From Methanolobus sediminis (GTDB lineage Archaea; Halobacteriota; Methanosarcinia; Methanosarcinales; Methanosarcinaceae), in NCBI RefSeq assembly GCF_031312595.1, contig NZ_CP133592.1, forward strand, positions 124,001-188,000: DNA of 64,000 bases, given 5' to 3'. This document shows, piece after piece, positions 37,185-46,256 of this stretch; positions within the stretch are counted from its first letter, which is position 1; each line of letters starts with the position of its first letter. Made by a program: the position numbers and the translations under genes. A model generated the notes under the pieces. The model worked only from the letters and a program-made list of their open reading frames with translations, made no database searches and was not told the DNA's origin.

Positions 37185-39356
37185 ATGTGCTCAATTACAG
37201 GCTTTTTTAATAATGACAATTCACTGGAATATGCCCTCAGTTCCCTGGAAATCACAAAGAACAGAGGACTCGATGGAATTGGGATCTGCACTGCTGAGAA
37301 AGTTTTTCGTGCAGAAAATGTAGATTCACTTGAAATTGACAGTGAAATCCCTGAGAGAAATGTATTGGGACACAGACTGCACTCCATGGTCAACTTTGTC
37401 CTGCAACCTCTTGTTTATAAAGGAAAAATGGTTGCCAACTGTGAGATATACAACTGGAAAGAGCTTGCTGAGAAATACGAGATCGAAGCTGAGAACGATA
37501 CTGATCTGCTGATCCAACTAATTGAGAAAAGAGCCATAGAATCTGAGACCGACATGATGCAGCTCATAGATGAGGTGCTCCGTGAGGTTATCGGTGTCTA
37601 CGCCATCGCATACTGGCTGAATGACACAGTTTACATTGCAAGGGACATTGTTGGCCTTAAACCACTCTGGTACAGCAACTCTGGTTCTGGTGGCTTTGCA
37701 TTTTGCTCTGAGAAAAAAGCACTTGCAAGGAATGGTTTTGCAGATATCAAGGAACTCAACCCCAGAGAGATATTGGCTTACAACATCAAAACCGGAAGTC
37801 TTGAGAAATTCAACAGGGAATTCTTCTCTATTACACCGGAACACGAAGGCAGCATTGCAGAACTTGAAAAAGTAATGCTTGAGAAACTGGAAGATGCAGT
37901 ATCGATCCGCATGCCGGAAGAGAAGTTCGGAATCCTGTTTTCAGGAGGACTTGATTCTACAATAATTGCAAGTCTCTGCAAACTTATGGGAAAAAAGCCG
38001 GGAATTGATTTTACATGCTACACCGCTGGCCTTTCCGGAGTTCAGCTTCCACCTGACGTGGAATACGCAAAGAAGATGGCAGAAGAACTCGGACTCGACC
38101 TGAAAATCAAAATCATAGACCTTGATGAAGTTGAAGAATATCTCAAAGACGTGGTTCCTCTTGTTGAAGACAGCAACGTTCCAAAAGTCGGTGTTGCACT
38201 GACAATGTATGCAGCATGTGTGGCTGCAAGAGAAGACGGCATCAGGGTGATGTTCTCCGGCTCAGGAGCCGATGAGATCTTTGCAGGTTATGACCGTCAC
38301 AAACGTTCCACAGATATAAGCAGAGACTGCTATGCTGATGTTCTGAAGATCTATGAAAAGAACACATACCGCGATGATGTTGTTTCAATGAACAACAACA
38401 TCGAGCTGCGTGTTCCTTATCTTGACAAGAGGTTTGTGGATTACTGTCTGAAAATCCCGCCTGAGTACAAGATCAATGAAGAGCAGAACAAGCTCATACT
38501 CCGCATGCTCGCTGAAGAGATCGGCATTCCTGCCGAGGTCAGCCAGCGCAGGAAACAGGCTGCACAATATGGAAGTCGTTTTGACAAGGCCATCGGGAAA
38601 CTTGCAAAGAAAGCAGGCTGTAAAACAAAGACTGACTACCTGAAGCAGTTCTACGGACAGCCAAACCTCAAATTGGGAGTTCTGTTCAGTTCAGGCAAGG
38701 ACAGTAATTATGCAATGCATGTTATGCAGCAGCAGAACTATTCCATAGAGTGTCTGATAACCATCAAGAGCCAGAACCTCGACTCATACATGTTCCACAC
38801 CCCTAACATTGACCTTGCACGCCTGCAGGCAGAAGCAATGGAACTCCCACTCATCGAAGAACTCACTAAAGGAGAAAAGGAAAAAGAACTGGATGACATG
38901 AAGAATGCCATCATTCGTGCAAAGGAAGAGTTCGGTATTGAAGGTGTTATCACCGGTGCTCTTTATTCAAACTACCAGCGTGAGAGGATCGAGAAGGTTT
39001 GTGACGAACTCGGACTAAAGGCGTTCTCACCCCTGTGGCACATTGATCAGGAAAAAGAAATGTACCAGCTCCTTGACCTTGGATTTGAATTCATTTTCAG
39101 CAGTGTAGCTGCATACGGTCTTAACAAAAACTGGGTAGGCCGTATTATCACCGAAAAGGACATCGAGAAACTTGTCAAGCTCAACGAAAAGATAGGACTC
39201 AATGTTGCCGGTGAAGGCGGCGAGTTTGAGAGCTTTGTAACTGACGGACCGATGTATCACAAAAAGATAGAGATTAAGGAAATGGAAGTCATTGAACGGG
39301 ATGAGTACACAGCAAAAGTGGTTATCACCAATGCTGTGCTTGTGGATAAAGATTGA
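37185..39356 (+). CDS. Asparagine synthase-like glutaminase fused to diphthine-ammonia ligase domain
   Basis: The 723-residue protein joins two enzymes. Residues 2-190 are an Ntn-type glutamine amidotransferase with Cys2 as nucleophile (MCSITGFF). Residues about 225-480 are an asparagine-synthase-type PP-loop ATPase (ILFSGGLDST near 247, MFSGSGADEIFAGYDRH). Residues about 495-723 are a second PP-loop ATPase of the diphthine-ammonia ligase (Dph6/DUF71) family (VLFSSGKDSNYAM, GALYSNYQRERIE, GEGGEFESFVTDGP). Dph6 amidates diphthine on elongation factor 2 using ammonia; the fused glutaminase could supply it. Whether the middle domain still forms an acyl-adenylate is unknown. Confidence 0.88.
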   Translation: MCSITGFFNNDNSLEYALSSLEITKNRGLDGIGICTAEKVFRAENVDSLEIDSEIPERNVLGHRLHSMVNFVLQPLVYKGKMVANCEIYNWKELAEKYEIEAENDTDLLIQLIEKRAIESETDMMQLIDEVLREVIGVYAIAYWLNDTVYIARDIVGLKPLWYSNSGSGGFAFCSEKKALARNGFADIKELNPREILAYNIKTGSLEKFNREFFSITPEHEGSIAELEKVMLEKLEDAVSIRMPEEKFGILFSGGLDSTIIASLCKLMGKKPGIDFTCYTAGLSGVQLPPDVEYAKKMAEELGLDLKIKIIDLDEVEEYLKDVVPLVEDSNVPKVGVALTMYAACVAAREDGIRVMFSGSGADEIFAGYDRHKRSTDISRDCYADVLKIYEKNTYRDDVVSMNNNIELRVPYLDKRFVDYCLKIPPEYKINEEQNKLILRMLAEEIGIPAEVSQRRKQAAQYGSRFDKAIGKLAKKAGCKTKTDYLKQFYGQPNLKLGVLFSSGKDSNYAMHVMQQQNYSIECLITIKSQNLDSYMFHTPNIDLARLQAEAMELPLIEELTKGEKEKELDDMKNAIIRAKEEFGIEGVITGALYSNYQRERIEKVCDELGLKAFSPLWHIDQEKEMYQLLDLGFEFIFSSVAAYGLNKNWVGRIITEKDIEKLVKLNEKIGLNVAGEGGEFESFVTDGPMYHKKIEIKEMEVIERDEYTAKVVITNAVLVDKD

Positions 39357-39361
39357 TGTTC

Positions 39362-40696
39362 TCACATCTCTCTGTTATCGATAACTCTCTTACTCTTCTT
39401 TTCACTACGTGGCAATGCTCCGATTGGAACACATTCCACATCAACGCTTACACCGATGAAATCATGGAAAGCCTTGTTCATCTGTTTTGATCTCTGTTTA
39501 TTGGCCTCAGGATCATCAGCATTCTCGATTTCAACCCTGAAGAGCATACTGTCCCTTCCGCCTTCCCTTTCAAGAATTATCTGGTACTCACTGCTCACAC
39601 CCTCCACCCTCATGATGACATCCTCTATCTGTCCGGGGTAGACATTAACGGCCTTGATCTTGATGCGGTCATCAGTACGTCCCAGCAAACGGTCAATACG
39701 CGGGAAAGGACAGCCGCATTTGCATGGTTCCGGGTAGATACGTGTCAGATCCCTTGTCCTGTAACGTATGAGCGGAGCACCTTCTTTTGTGAGAGTGGTG
39801 ATCACAAGCTCACCGAGAGTTCCATCCGGCAATGTTTCACCGGTAACAGGATCTATGATCTCAAAGAGTAAGTGGTCTGACCAGTAATGAAGACCATCAT
39901 GTAGTGAACAGTCTAGAGCAATCCCAGGTCCGTAAATCTCGGTCAGGCCAAAGATGTCATAGGTATCTATTCCCAGCTCGTCCTCGATACGTGCCCTCAT
40001 CTTAGGACTCCAGCGTTCGGAACCTATTATACCGGTGGTCAGGTGGATCTTATCTTTCAGTTCTCTTTTAGTGATCTCCTCTGCAAGAAGGAGAGCATAG
40101 GATGAAGTGCTCGTAAGAGCTGTGGATTTAAGGTCCTGCATCATCCGAAGTTGTTTCTCTGTGTTTCCCGGACCCATAGGAACAGCCATTGCACCCAGAA
40201 GTTCCGCACCTGCCTGGAATCCGATACCAGCTGTCCATAATCCGTAACCGGGAGTTATCTGTATCCTGTCCGTATTTGTGAGCCCTGCCATCTTATAGCA
40301 GCGCATCATCATGTCAGCCCAGACCTCTACATCCCCTTTTGTGTACGGAATAATAACAGGGCTTCCGGTTGTACCTGAAGATGAATGTATCCTTACGACT
40401 TCTTCATCAGGAACAGCCTGTAATCCCAATGGATATGCATCCCTTAGTTCCTCTTTTGTGGTGAAAGGAAGCTTGCTGATATCCTCAAGAGATTTAATTT
40501 CATTAATATCAACGCCAGCTTCTGCAAACTTTTTCCTGTAAAACGGACTGCCTTCGGTAACTCTTTTCAAAAGGTCCATGAGACTGGCGGTTCTCTTTTC
40601 TATGGACGTATCATAATCACAGAGATTGCGGTAATCAGCATCATTTTTCTCTTTGTCTGCAAGCTTCTTGCTATTGTTATCGTGACAGTTACACAT
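39362..40696 (-). CDS. Phenylacetate-CoA ligase-like AMP-forming enzyme
   Basis: The 444-residue protein belongs to the PaaK-type adenylate-forming family: HSSSGTTGSPVIIPYTKGD as P-loop, TEIYGPGIALDC, LIRYRTRDLTRIYPEPC and LGRTDDRIKIKAVNVYPGQIE near the C-terminus. PaaK activates aryl acetates to CoA esters. Its placement 16 bases after iorB, behind iorA, points to aryl acids linked to aryl-pyruvate oxidation. The same family includes methanogen F390 synthetase, which I consider less likely because of this neighbourhood. A histidine/cysteine-containing N-terminal extension (MCNCHDNN) is unusual. Confidence 0.82.
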   Translation of the reverse strand: MCNCHDNNSKKLADKEKNDADYRNLCDYDTSIEKRTASLMDLLKRVTEGSPFYRKKFAEAGVDINEIKSLEDISKLPFTTKEELRDAYPLGLQAVPDEEVVRIHSSSGTTGSPVIIPYTKGDVEVWADMMMRCYKMAGLTNTDRIQITPGYGLWTAGIGFQAGAELLGAMAVPMGPGNTEKQLRMMQDLKSTALTSTSSYALLLAEEITKRELKDKIHLTTGIIGSERWSPKMRARIEDELGIDTYDIFGLTEIYGPGIALDCSLHDGLHYWSDHLLFEIIDPVTGETLPDGTLGELVITTLTKEGAPLIRYRTRDLTRIYPEPCKCGCPFPRIDRLLGRTDDRIKIKAVNVYPGQIEDVIMRVEGVSSEYQIILEREGGRDSMLFRVEIENADDPEANKQRSKQMNKAFHDFIGVSVDVECVPIGALPRSEKKSKRVIDNREM

Positions 40697-40712
40697 TCAA
40701 CTCACCCTGTGA

Positions 40713-41333
40713 TCATTTATCCTCATTTGTTTCCCTGCAGGATTTTACAGATTTCCCTGAAACACTTTCAATAGCTTTGTCAAAGACCCTGCGGTTAACA
40801 TCCCTGTACTTTTCAGGGATCATCTTCTCAAGCACACCCCACAGGTATTCTTCAGAGAATGGCAAAAGGCCAGCGCCTGCGGATGCTGCTATCATGGCAA
40901 CATTGGCAGCCTTGTATGTTCCGGCATCTTTTGCAAGTCCGGTGAAATCTCCTGTAATGATTTGCGGACAGCTCTCTTTCAGAAACTCCAGTATCTTCTC
41001 GGGGTTGTATTCATCGCATCCCTGAGTTGAAGGCATAATAGCATGCTCATTGACAACCATATTACCATCTTTGCTGAGGAAAAGAATATTTCTTGCAGCT
41101 TCTGCAGGTTCAAGACCTATAAGCAGGTCTGCTTTTCCCTGTGGAATCAATGAGCCGCATACATCGTCACCTATTCTTACATGGCTGGTTACTGAACCTT
41201 CTCTCTGGGCCATTCCTATGGTCTCGGCTGTAGCAACATGGAAACCTGCATCCATTGCAGCGGTAGCAAGTAAACGGGAAGCCAGTACAACACCCTGACC
41301 ACCTACACCTGCAATGAGAATATCGAATTTCAT
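40713..41333 (-). CDS. iorB: Indolepyruvate ferredoxin oxidoreductase beta subunit
   Basis: IorB pairs with IorA to oxidise aryl pyruvates (indolepyruvate, phenylpyruvate) to aryl-acetyl-CoA with ferredoxin as acceptor; in methanogens it can also run reductively in aromatic amino acid synthesis from aryl acetates. The 206-residue product starts MKFDILIAGVGGQGVVLASR, the family signature. An open frame extends 52 codons upstream to 41489 inside iorA, but the ATG at 41333 has a GGAGG ribosome site and lies 2 bases after the iorA stop. It is the middle gene of iorA-iorB-ligase. Confidence 0.93.
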   Translation of the reverse strand: MKFDILIAGVGGQGVVLASRLLATAAMDAGFHVATAETIGMAQREGSVTSHVRIGDDVCGSLIPQGKADLLIGLEPAEAARNILFLSKDGNMVVNEHAIMPSTQGCDEYNPEKILEFLKESCPQIITGDFTGLAKDAGTYKAANVAMIAASAGAGLLPFSEEYLWGVLEKMIPEKYRDVNRRVFDKAIESVSGKSVKSCRETNEDK

Positions 41334-41335
41334 TT

Positions 41336-43219
41336 TCAGGCCTCCTTCAGTACAATTGCACCAGCCGGACAAATCTGTGCACACAGACCACATCCACTGC
41401 AGGTGTCCTGAATTACAGGAATGCCAGATGATATTGAGAATATTGCAGGACAACCAAGCTGGTTGATGCACAACTTGCAGTTGGTACACTTGTCCTCATC
41501 CACAACATATTGTCCAGTTGCCTTGCATATAGCAACACATTTACCTTTGAACACCACAGCAGACGGACCTTCAAATTCCATTGCCTCGGTAGCTATATCC
41601 ATACACTTATCGAGGTCATCGACTTCAATTGTTTTTACCATGCCGACACCACAGCTTTTGAGAACCTCTGCAATGTCTATCATCTTTGCAGGGGAGCCCA
41701 TGGCTGTCAAACCTATACCGGGATGAGGCTGGTGTCCTGTCATTGCAGTTGTACGGTTATCAAGCACTGCAATCGTTATGTCAGCATTGTTATAGACAGC
41801 ACTTACAACAGCAGCGATACCGGAGTGGAAGAATGTGGAATCACCTATGAATGCAACCTGTTTTGCTTTCTTACCCTGCATGAACTCAGGAGTACGGGAA
41901 AGGCCTGCTGCCACACTTATTCCTGCACCCATGCAGAGGCAGGTATCCACCATGTTAAGAGGACGTGCATTTCCAAGAGTGTAACATCCAATGTCACCTG
42001 AAAATACTGAATCGATACCTTCCTGCTTTTTCATTTTAGCAGCAACTTTCTTGAAAGCATAGAATACTGTGCGGTGCATGCAACCTGCACATAATGTTGG
42101 AGCACGGATAGGAAGCGGTGGAATATCCTCTGGTTTTACGGCTGCAACTGAATGAGAAAGCTTGAGATTCTGGCTACCTATGTTATCAAGCGCGAGGTTG
42201 ATGCTGTCCACAACTACATCAACATCATATTCACCGCTTACAGGGAAAGAACCGTTCTTCTTTCCGTGGATATTGATATCAAGATGATATTTGCCTGCTA
42301 TTTGCAGGAACTGCTCTTCCATATAAGGGTCAAGTTCCTCCACAACTATCAGGTCGGTTAAACCTTCCATGAACCCAAGAGCCGCATTTTCAGGGAAAGG
42401 ATATGCAGTGCCTGCTTTGAAAAAGGAGAACACATCAGAATGCTCTTTTATTGCTTCCTTTGCATAAAGAGCGGAAACACCGGAAGCTGCAATTCCTATT
42501 TTGCTACTTCCCTTTGTGATTGAGTTAAAAGTATTGTCATTAAAGTATTCTGAAAAACGGTCAGACATTTTGACCTGTAGTTCTTCAAGAAGAGGATGAC
42601 GCTGGGCTGTCAGTTTAGGAAATATAGTCCATCTTGTATCCTTCACAAATCCTTCAATATCCCTTGTTACTGGCTCAATGTCCTCAATGAGCACATCCTC
42701 ACAGCCGTGGGAAACCCTTGTTGTAGTTCTCAGAATAACAGGAGTTTCAAGCTCATGTGAAAGCTTAAAGGCCAGTTTTGTCATGTCATAGGCTTCCTGC
42801 GGGGTTGAAGGGTCAAGAACAGGAATGTTGGAGAAGTGGCCGAACGCTCTTGTGTCCTGCTCGGTCTGGGATGAATGTGGTCCTGGGTCATCGGAAACAA
42901 GAATTACAAGTGAGCCTTTGATGCCTATGTAAGAAAGACTCATTAGAGGGTCTGAAGCTACATTCAGGCCGACCTGTTTCATTGTTACAATAGTGTTGGC
43001 ACCGGAATATGCAGCACCAACTGCTGTTTCAAGTGCTACTTTCTCATTGGTTGCCCATTCGGCATAGATACCGTACTTTTTTGCATGTGAAATGATGGTT
43101 TCCATGACCTCACTGGATGGTGTGCCAGGATAACCGCTTGCGATCTGGAGGCCAGCTTTCATGGCTCCAAAAGCAATGGCTTCGTTGCCCATTAGTATAC
43201 GTTTACCGGTCAATGTCAT
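41336..43219 (-). CDS. iorA: Indolepyruvate ferredoxin oxidoreductase alpha subunit
   Basis: The product, about 627 residues, has the N-terminal pyrimidine-binding part (LTGKRILMGNEAIAFGAMKAG), a central domain, the thiamine-diphosphate motif GDIGCYTLG...GDSTFFHSG...NN-type region (about 430-520) and a C-terminal double [4Fe-4S] ferredoxin domain (CTNCKLCINQLGC and CSGCGLCAQICP). The frame is open to 43273, where an ATG sits about 20 bases after a TATA-like GATATATAAAAT and could be leaderless. The ATG at 43219 touches an AAGAGGA site, and a TTG at 43213 has better spacing; the start is unsettled within 20 residues. Confidence 0.93.
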   Translation of the reverse strand: MTLTGKRILMGNEAIAFGAMKAGLQIASGYPGTPSSEVMETIISHAKKYGIYAEWATNEKVALETAVGAAYSGANTIVTMKQVGLNVASDPLMSLSYIGIKGSLVILVSDDPGPHSSQTEQDTRAFGHFSNIPVLDPSTPQEAYDMTKLAFKLSHELETPVILRTTTRVSHGCEDVLIEDIEPVTRDIEGFVKDTRWTIFPKLTAQRHPLLEELQVKMSDRFSEYFNDNTFNSITKGSSKIGIAASGVSALYAKEAIKEHSDVFSFFKAGTAYPFPENAALGFMEGLTDLIVVEELDPYMEEQFLQIAGKYHLDINIHGKKNGSFPVSGEYDVDVVVDSINLALDNIGSQNLKLSHSVAAVKPEDIPPLPIRAPTLCAGCMHRTVFYAFKKVAAKMKKQEGIDSVFSGDIGCYTLGNARPLNMVDTCLCMGAGISVAAGLSRTPEFMQGKKAKQVAFIGDSTFFHSGIAAVVSAVYNNADITIAVLDNRTTAMTGHQPHPGIGLTAMGSPAKMIDIAEVLKSCGVGMVKTIEVDDLDKCMDIATEAMEFEGPSAVVFKGKCVAICKATGQYVVDEDKCTNCKLCINQLGCPAIFSISSGIPVIQDTCSGCGLCAQICPAGAIVLKEA

Positions 43220-43481
43220 TCCTCTTGAATGAAGATGAATAAAAGATAAGAAAATAAAGTCACGATTACTCATATCTTAAATATGAATTTTATATATCGA
43301 AATGCTGACCTATGCACTTGTTTGATGAAATATAAATGTTTTGACACTTGTTTTTAGAACCGAAGCTCATAGACATGAGGAGGAGAGATTTATCAGCTCT
43401 TGTATCTCTTTAATGATAACAGTAAACCCGATGAAGAAGAACTTTAAAAAAGAAAGTGATGATATTCAGTTGATGTGGATC

Positions 43482-43892
43482 TTATATTTCTTTGAATACT
43501 TTTGCCAGGGATTCCCCACGCACATGAATCGAAAACTCTGAAAAATAACCGAAGGGAGTGGTACGGACATCAATCCCTTTGGATGCGAGCTTTTCTTTTA
43601 TATCAGTGATAATTTCCATGGCAAACTCAGGAGATGAATTACTTGAAGAAAGGTGAGCGAATGAATGAAGGACTATCCGTTCCTTACCCACCTTATTCAG
43701 ATACCACTTTAAGTTCGACACTGCACTTTTCAGGACCTTGTTCCTTCTGTTTTCATCTTCAGCTTCCGAATGGATGAAGACAACTGCCGTGTCCTCTATG
43801 CGTTCTTCATTTTCGGCATCATCTGCCTGCTCAAGGTTCTTACGGAATGTTTCGTACCAGAAATATTCGGTATCGAACATTAGTAATTTCAT
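43482..43892 (-). CDS. Free-standing threonyl-tRNA synthetase editing-domain protein
   Basis: The 136-residue protein resembles the archaeal ThrRS N-terminal editing domain, which has a D-aminoacyl-tRNA deacylase-like fold and removes serine from tRNA(Thr): start MKLLMFDTEYFWYETF, VVFIHSEAEDE, VLHSFAHLSSS and DVRTTPFGYFSEFSIHVRG near the end. It lacks any catalytic or anticodon-binding domain. It may edit in trans or act on other mischarged tRNAs. A GGAAGGAG ribosome site precedes the ATG. It lies 20 bases after the MoeB-like gene on the same strand. Confidence 0.75.
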   Translation of the reverse strand: MKLLMFDTEYFWYETFRKNLEQADDAENEERIEDTAVVFIHSEAEDENRRNKVLKSAVSNLKWYLNKVGKERIVLHSFAHLSSSNSSPEFAMEIITDIKEKLASKGIDVRTTPFGYFSEFSIHVRGESLAKVFKEI

Positions 43893-43912
43893 GTATTCTC
43901 CTTCCTATGTTC

Positions 43913-44731
43913 TCAGCCTATACTGCACACACCGTTTCCGTGAAGGTAGTTCTCATTAACTATGTCCGTTATCGAAGGACTTTCACCACATACAGGACAT
44001 GTTGGATCCCTGCGGACCTTTATCTCATCAAAAGACATATTCAGTGCATCATAGAATACAAGCCTTCCTTTAAGAAGGTCACCAACACCCAGCAAATATT
44101 TTATGACCTCAGTGGCCTGCATTGTCCCAATTACACCAGGAAGCACACCAAGAACACCTGCTTCCTGACAACTCGGAACCATTCCTGCAGGAGGAGCATG
44201 TTCAAAAAGACACCTGTAACACGGTCCTTCATCAGGCAATATGGTCATCACATGACCTTCAAAGCGAAAGATACTCCCGTGGGAAAGAGGCTTCTTTGCA
44301 AGCACACATGCATCATTAACAAGATAACGAGTGGCGAAGTTATCAGAGCCATCCACAACGATATCATAATCCTTTATGATATCAAGTATGTTGTCAGGAC
44401 TGATCCTTTCATTATAAGTGATCACCTTCACATCAGGATTCAGATTCTCTACGTACCTTTGTGCGGATTCCACCTTTGGCATTGACACATTACCTGCATG
44501 TATTACCTGCCTCTGGAGGTTGCTGATGTCCACGATATCATCATCAACAATACCAATTGTCCCTACACCGGCAGCTGCAAGATATTGTATTACCGGAGAA
44601 CCAAGACCCCCGGCACCTATACAGAGAACCTTTGAAGATAAAAGCTTCTGCTGTCCTGTTCCTCCAACTTCCTGTAATATGATATGTCTTGAGTAACGCT
44701 GGATCTGTTCTTCTGTAAAATCACCTATCAT
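43913..44731 (-). CDS. ThiF/MoeB/HesA-type E1-like adenylyltransferase
   Basis: The 272-residue protein adenylates the C-terminal Gly-Gly of ubiquitin-like sulfur carriers. Visible features are FTEEQIQRYSRHIILQEVGG, the nucleotide loop VLCIGAGGLGSPVIQYLAAAG, DDDIVDISNLQRQ, DGSDNFATRYLVND, a zinc site built from CYRC and CPVC, and PSCQEAGVLGVLPG containing the possible catalytic Cys. The C-terminus has no rhodanese domain. A MoaD/ThiS-like carrier gene lies divergently 296 bases away and is the natural partner. The role may be in molybdopterin, thiamine, tRNA thiolation or SAMP conjugation; sequence alone does not decide. Confidence 0.9.
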   Translation of the reverse strand: MIGDFTEEQIQRYSRHIILQEVGGTGQQKLLSSKVLCIGAGGLGSPVIQYLAAAGVGTIGIVDDDIVDISNLQRQVIHAGNVSMPKVESAQRYVENLNPDVKVITYNERISPDNILDIIKDYDIVVDGSDNFATRYLVNDACVLAKKPLSHGSIFRFEGHVMTILPDEGPCYRCLFEHAPPAGMVPSCQEAGVLGVLPGVIGTMQATEVIKYLLGVGDLLKGRLVFYDALNMSFDEIKVRRDPTCPVCGESPSITDIVNENYLHGNGVCSIG

Positions 44732-45027
44732 CTTTAACTCCCTGAGACCGGAAAAGGTTGAACATCATGGCTCATATTCGTTTTTCAGAGAATGGATAAG
44801 TTGTAATAAATATGTATAGAAAGAGGCAATATTGTGTCTTTTTTTGTTGAAAAAATGAATGCGGCTATATTTTCCTCTATACAAGAACAGATGTAATTGC
44901 AATAACTAACCTTTCACAAACTAAGGCTGCTCTAAGAGTACAACCTTGAATGATTTATAAAACCCTCGTGTTGAATTTCTAAAAAAACTGAAGATATCCG
45001 CAAGGGAAAAATGGATGTGAAAAACAA

Positions 45028-45303
45028 ATGGTATTGATCAAGTTCTCATCTGCCCTGAACGATGTTACAGGGACAAGAACCACAAGTATTGAACTGGAAA
45101 AAACTACAATCAAAAAACTTTTTGAAAAGCTTATCACCGAATACGGCAAGGAATTCGAGACACGCCTGATGGAAGGAGGAGAGATAAGAAGGTTCGTCAA
45201 TGTTTATGTTAACGGAGAGGACATACGGCATCTTTCCGGCATAGATACAAAGATAACAGACAGGGACGAGGTTTCCGTACTGCCGGCAATCAGCGGGGGA
45301 TGA
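45028..45303 (+). CDS. MoaD/ThiS-like ubiquitin-fold sulfur carrier
   Basis: The 91-residue protein has a beta-grasp pattern (VLIKFSSALNDVTG, VNVYVNGEDIRHL) and ends in SVLPAISGG, the Gly-Gly tail that E1-like enzymes activate. It is divergent from the MoeB-like gene and 44 bases upstream of a cytosolic receptor-like gene on its own strand. It could be MoaD, ThiS or an archaeal SAMP; the short length and sequence fit MoaD-type slightly better. The ribosome site is weak. Confidence 0.88.
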   Translation: MVLIKFSSALNDVTGTRTTSIELEKTTIKKLFEKLITEYGKEFETRLMEGGEIRRFVNVYVNGEDIRHLSGIDTKITDRDEVSVLPAISGG

Positions 45304-45347
45304 TCCATCATAAGTGAATCCATATACCCATCAAAGACGGTGAATAC

Positions 45348-46256
45348 ATGACAGAATTAAGAATCGGACACCTTTCCACCATGTATCACAGCTCGTTCAT
45401 ACTAATGGGAACGGACTGGCTGGAAAAGGCAGGTATAAAGCCCCAATGGAATCTTTTCGGAGGAGGACCTGCAATCGTCAATGCACTGAAGAACAATGAG
45501 ATAGACATAGGTTATATCGGACTTCCTCCCACCATGATTGGAATTGACAGGGGTCTGAAGGCCAGGTGTATCGCAGGCGGGCATGTCGAAGGTACGGTGA
45601 TGATAGCCACTGCCGGATATCGTACCCTTGAAGAATGCAATAACGATAACATACTTTTTCTGGAGCAGTTCAGGGGACTTACTATTGCCTGTCCGCCCTC
45701 GGGTTCAATTCATGATGTGATCATCAGGAACTTCATAAAAGAAGCTGGCTTTGAAAAAGACATAGAGGTCCTGAACTACGAATGGGCAGACATGATACCA
45801 GAGGCGATGATGGACGGGGTGATCGAGGTTGCCATAGGTACACCTTCCCTAGCAGTTGTAGCGGAAAGATACTGTGATGCCAAGATCATGGTCCCACCGG
45901 AAAAGCTCTGGCCGGATAATCCAAGCTACGGGATAATAGCAAGCCAGGAAATGATAGATAATTCACATGAAACTCTTTTGAAGTTCATAGAACTACATGA
46001 TAAAGCCTGCCAGTTCATCCGGAAAAACACTGAAGAAGCTTCGGAACTTGTCGCAGATACCATAAAGATGGTTGATGCTGACTTTGTACGGGACATGTAT
46101 GAAGTATCGCCAAAATACTCGGCAGCCATATCTGAGAACTATATTGCATCTACCATGAGATTCGTGGATGTACTGCATGAACTGGGATGTATTTCAGGAA
46201 AGCTGATGCAGGAAGATATTTTTGACCTTCGTTTTGTGAAGGAACTTCAACTTTAG
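45348..46256 (+). CDS. NMT1/THI5-like or SsuA-like substrate-binding protein without signal peptide
   Basis: The 302-residue protein has the fold pattern of NMT1/SsuA receptors (LRIGHLSTMYHSSFILMGTDWLEKAG, NNEIDIGYIGLPPTMIG, FRGLTIACPPSGSIHDVI), but it begins directly with the first strand: there is no signal peptide, lipobox or anchor, and no permease or ATPase gene nearby. It is therefore probably cytosolic. Cytosolic members of this fold include THI5-type pyrimidine synthases and MqnA-like enzymes. It is probably co-transcribed with the sulfur carrier gene. No catalytic residues can be assigned by eye. GGTGA precedes the ATG. Confidence 0.7.
   Translation: MTELRIGHLSTMYHSSFILMGTDWLEKAGIKPQWNLFGGGPAIVNALKNNEIDIGYIGLPPTMIGIDRGLKARCIAGGHVEGTVMIATAGYRTLEECNNDNILFLEQFRGLTIACPPSGSIHDVIIRNFIKEAGFEKDIEVLNYEWADMIPEAMMDGVIEVAIGTPSLAVVAERYCDAKIMVPPEKLWPDNPSYGIIASQEMIDNSHETLLKFIELHDKACQFIRKNTEEASELVADTIKMVDADFVRDMYEVSPKYSAAISENYIASTMRFVDVLHELGCISGKLMQEDIFDLRFVKELQL

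Noticed and set aside
39362-40696. Coenzyme F390 synthetase
   Set aside because: Same family, but co-operonic placement with iorAB favours an aryl-CoA ligase; kept only as an alternative.
41334-41489. N-terminal extension of iorB into iorA
   Set aside because: The extension has no family similarity, and the ATG at 41333 has GGAGG and gives the exact IorB start.
43341-43541. Small gene upstream of iorA
   Set aside because: It runs into the 3' end of the ThrRS-editing-domain gene on the other strand and has no family-like features.
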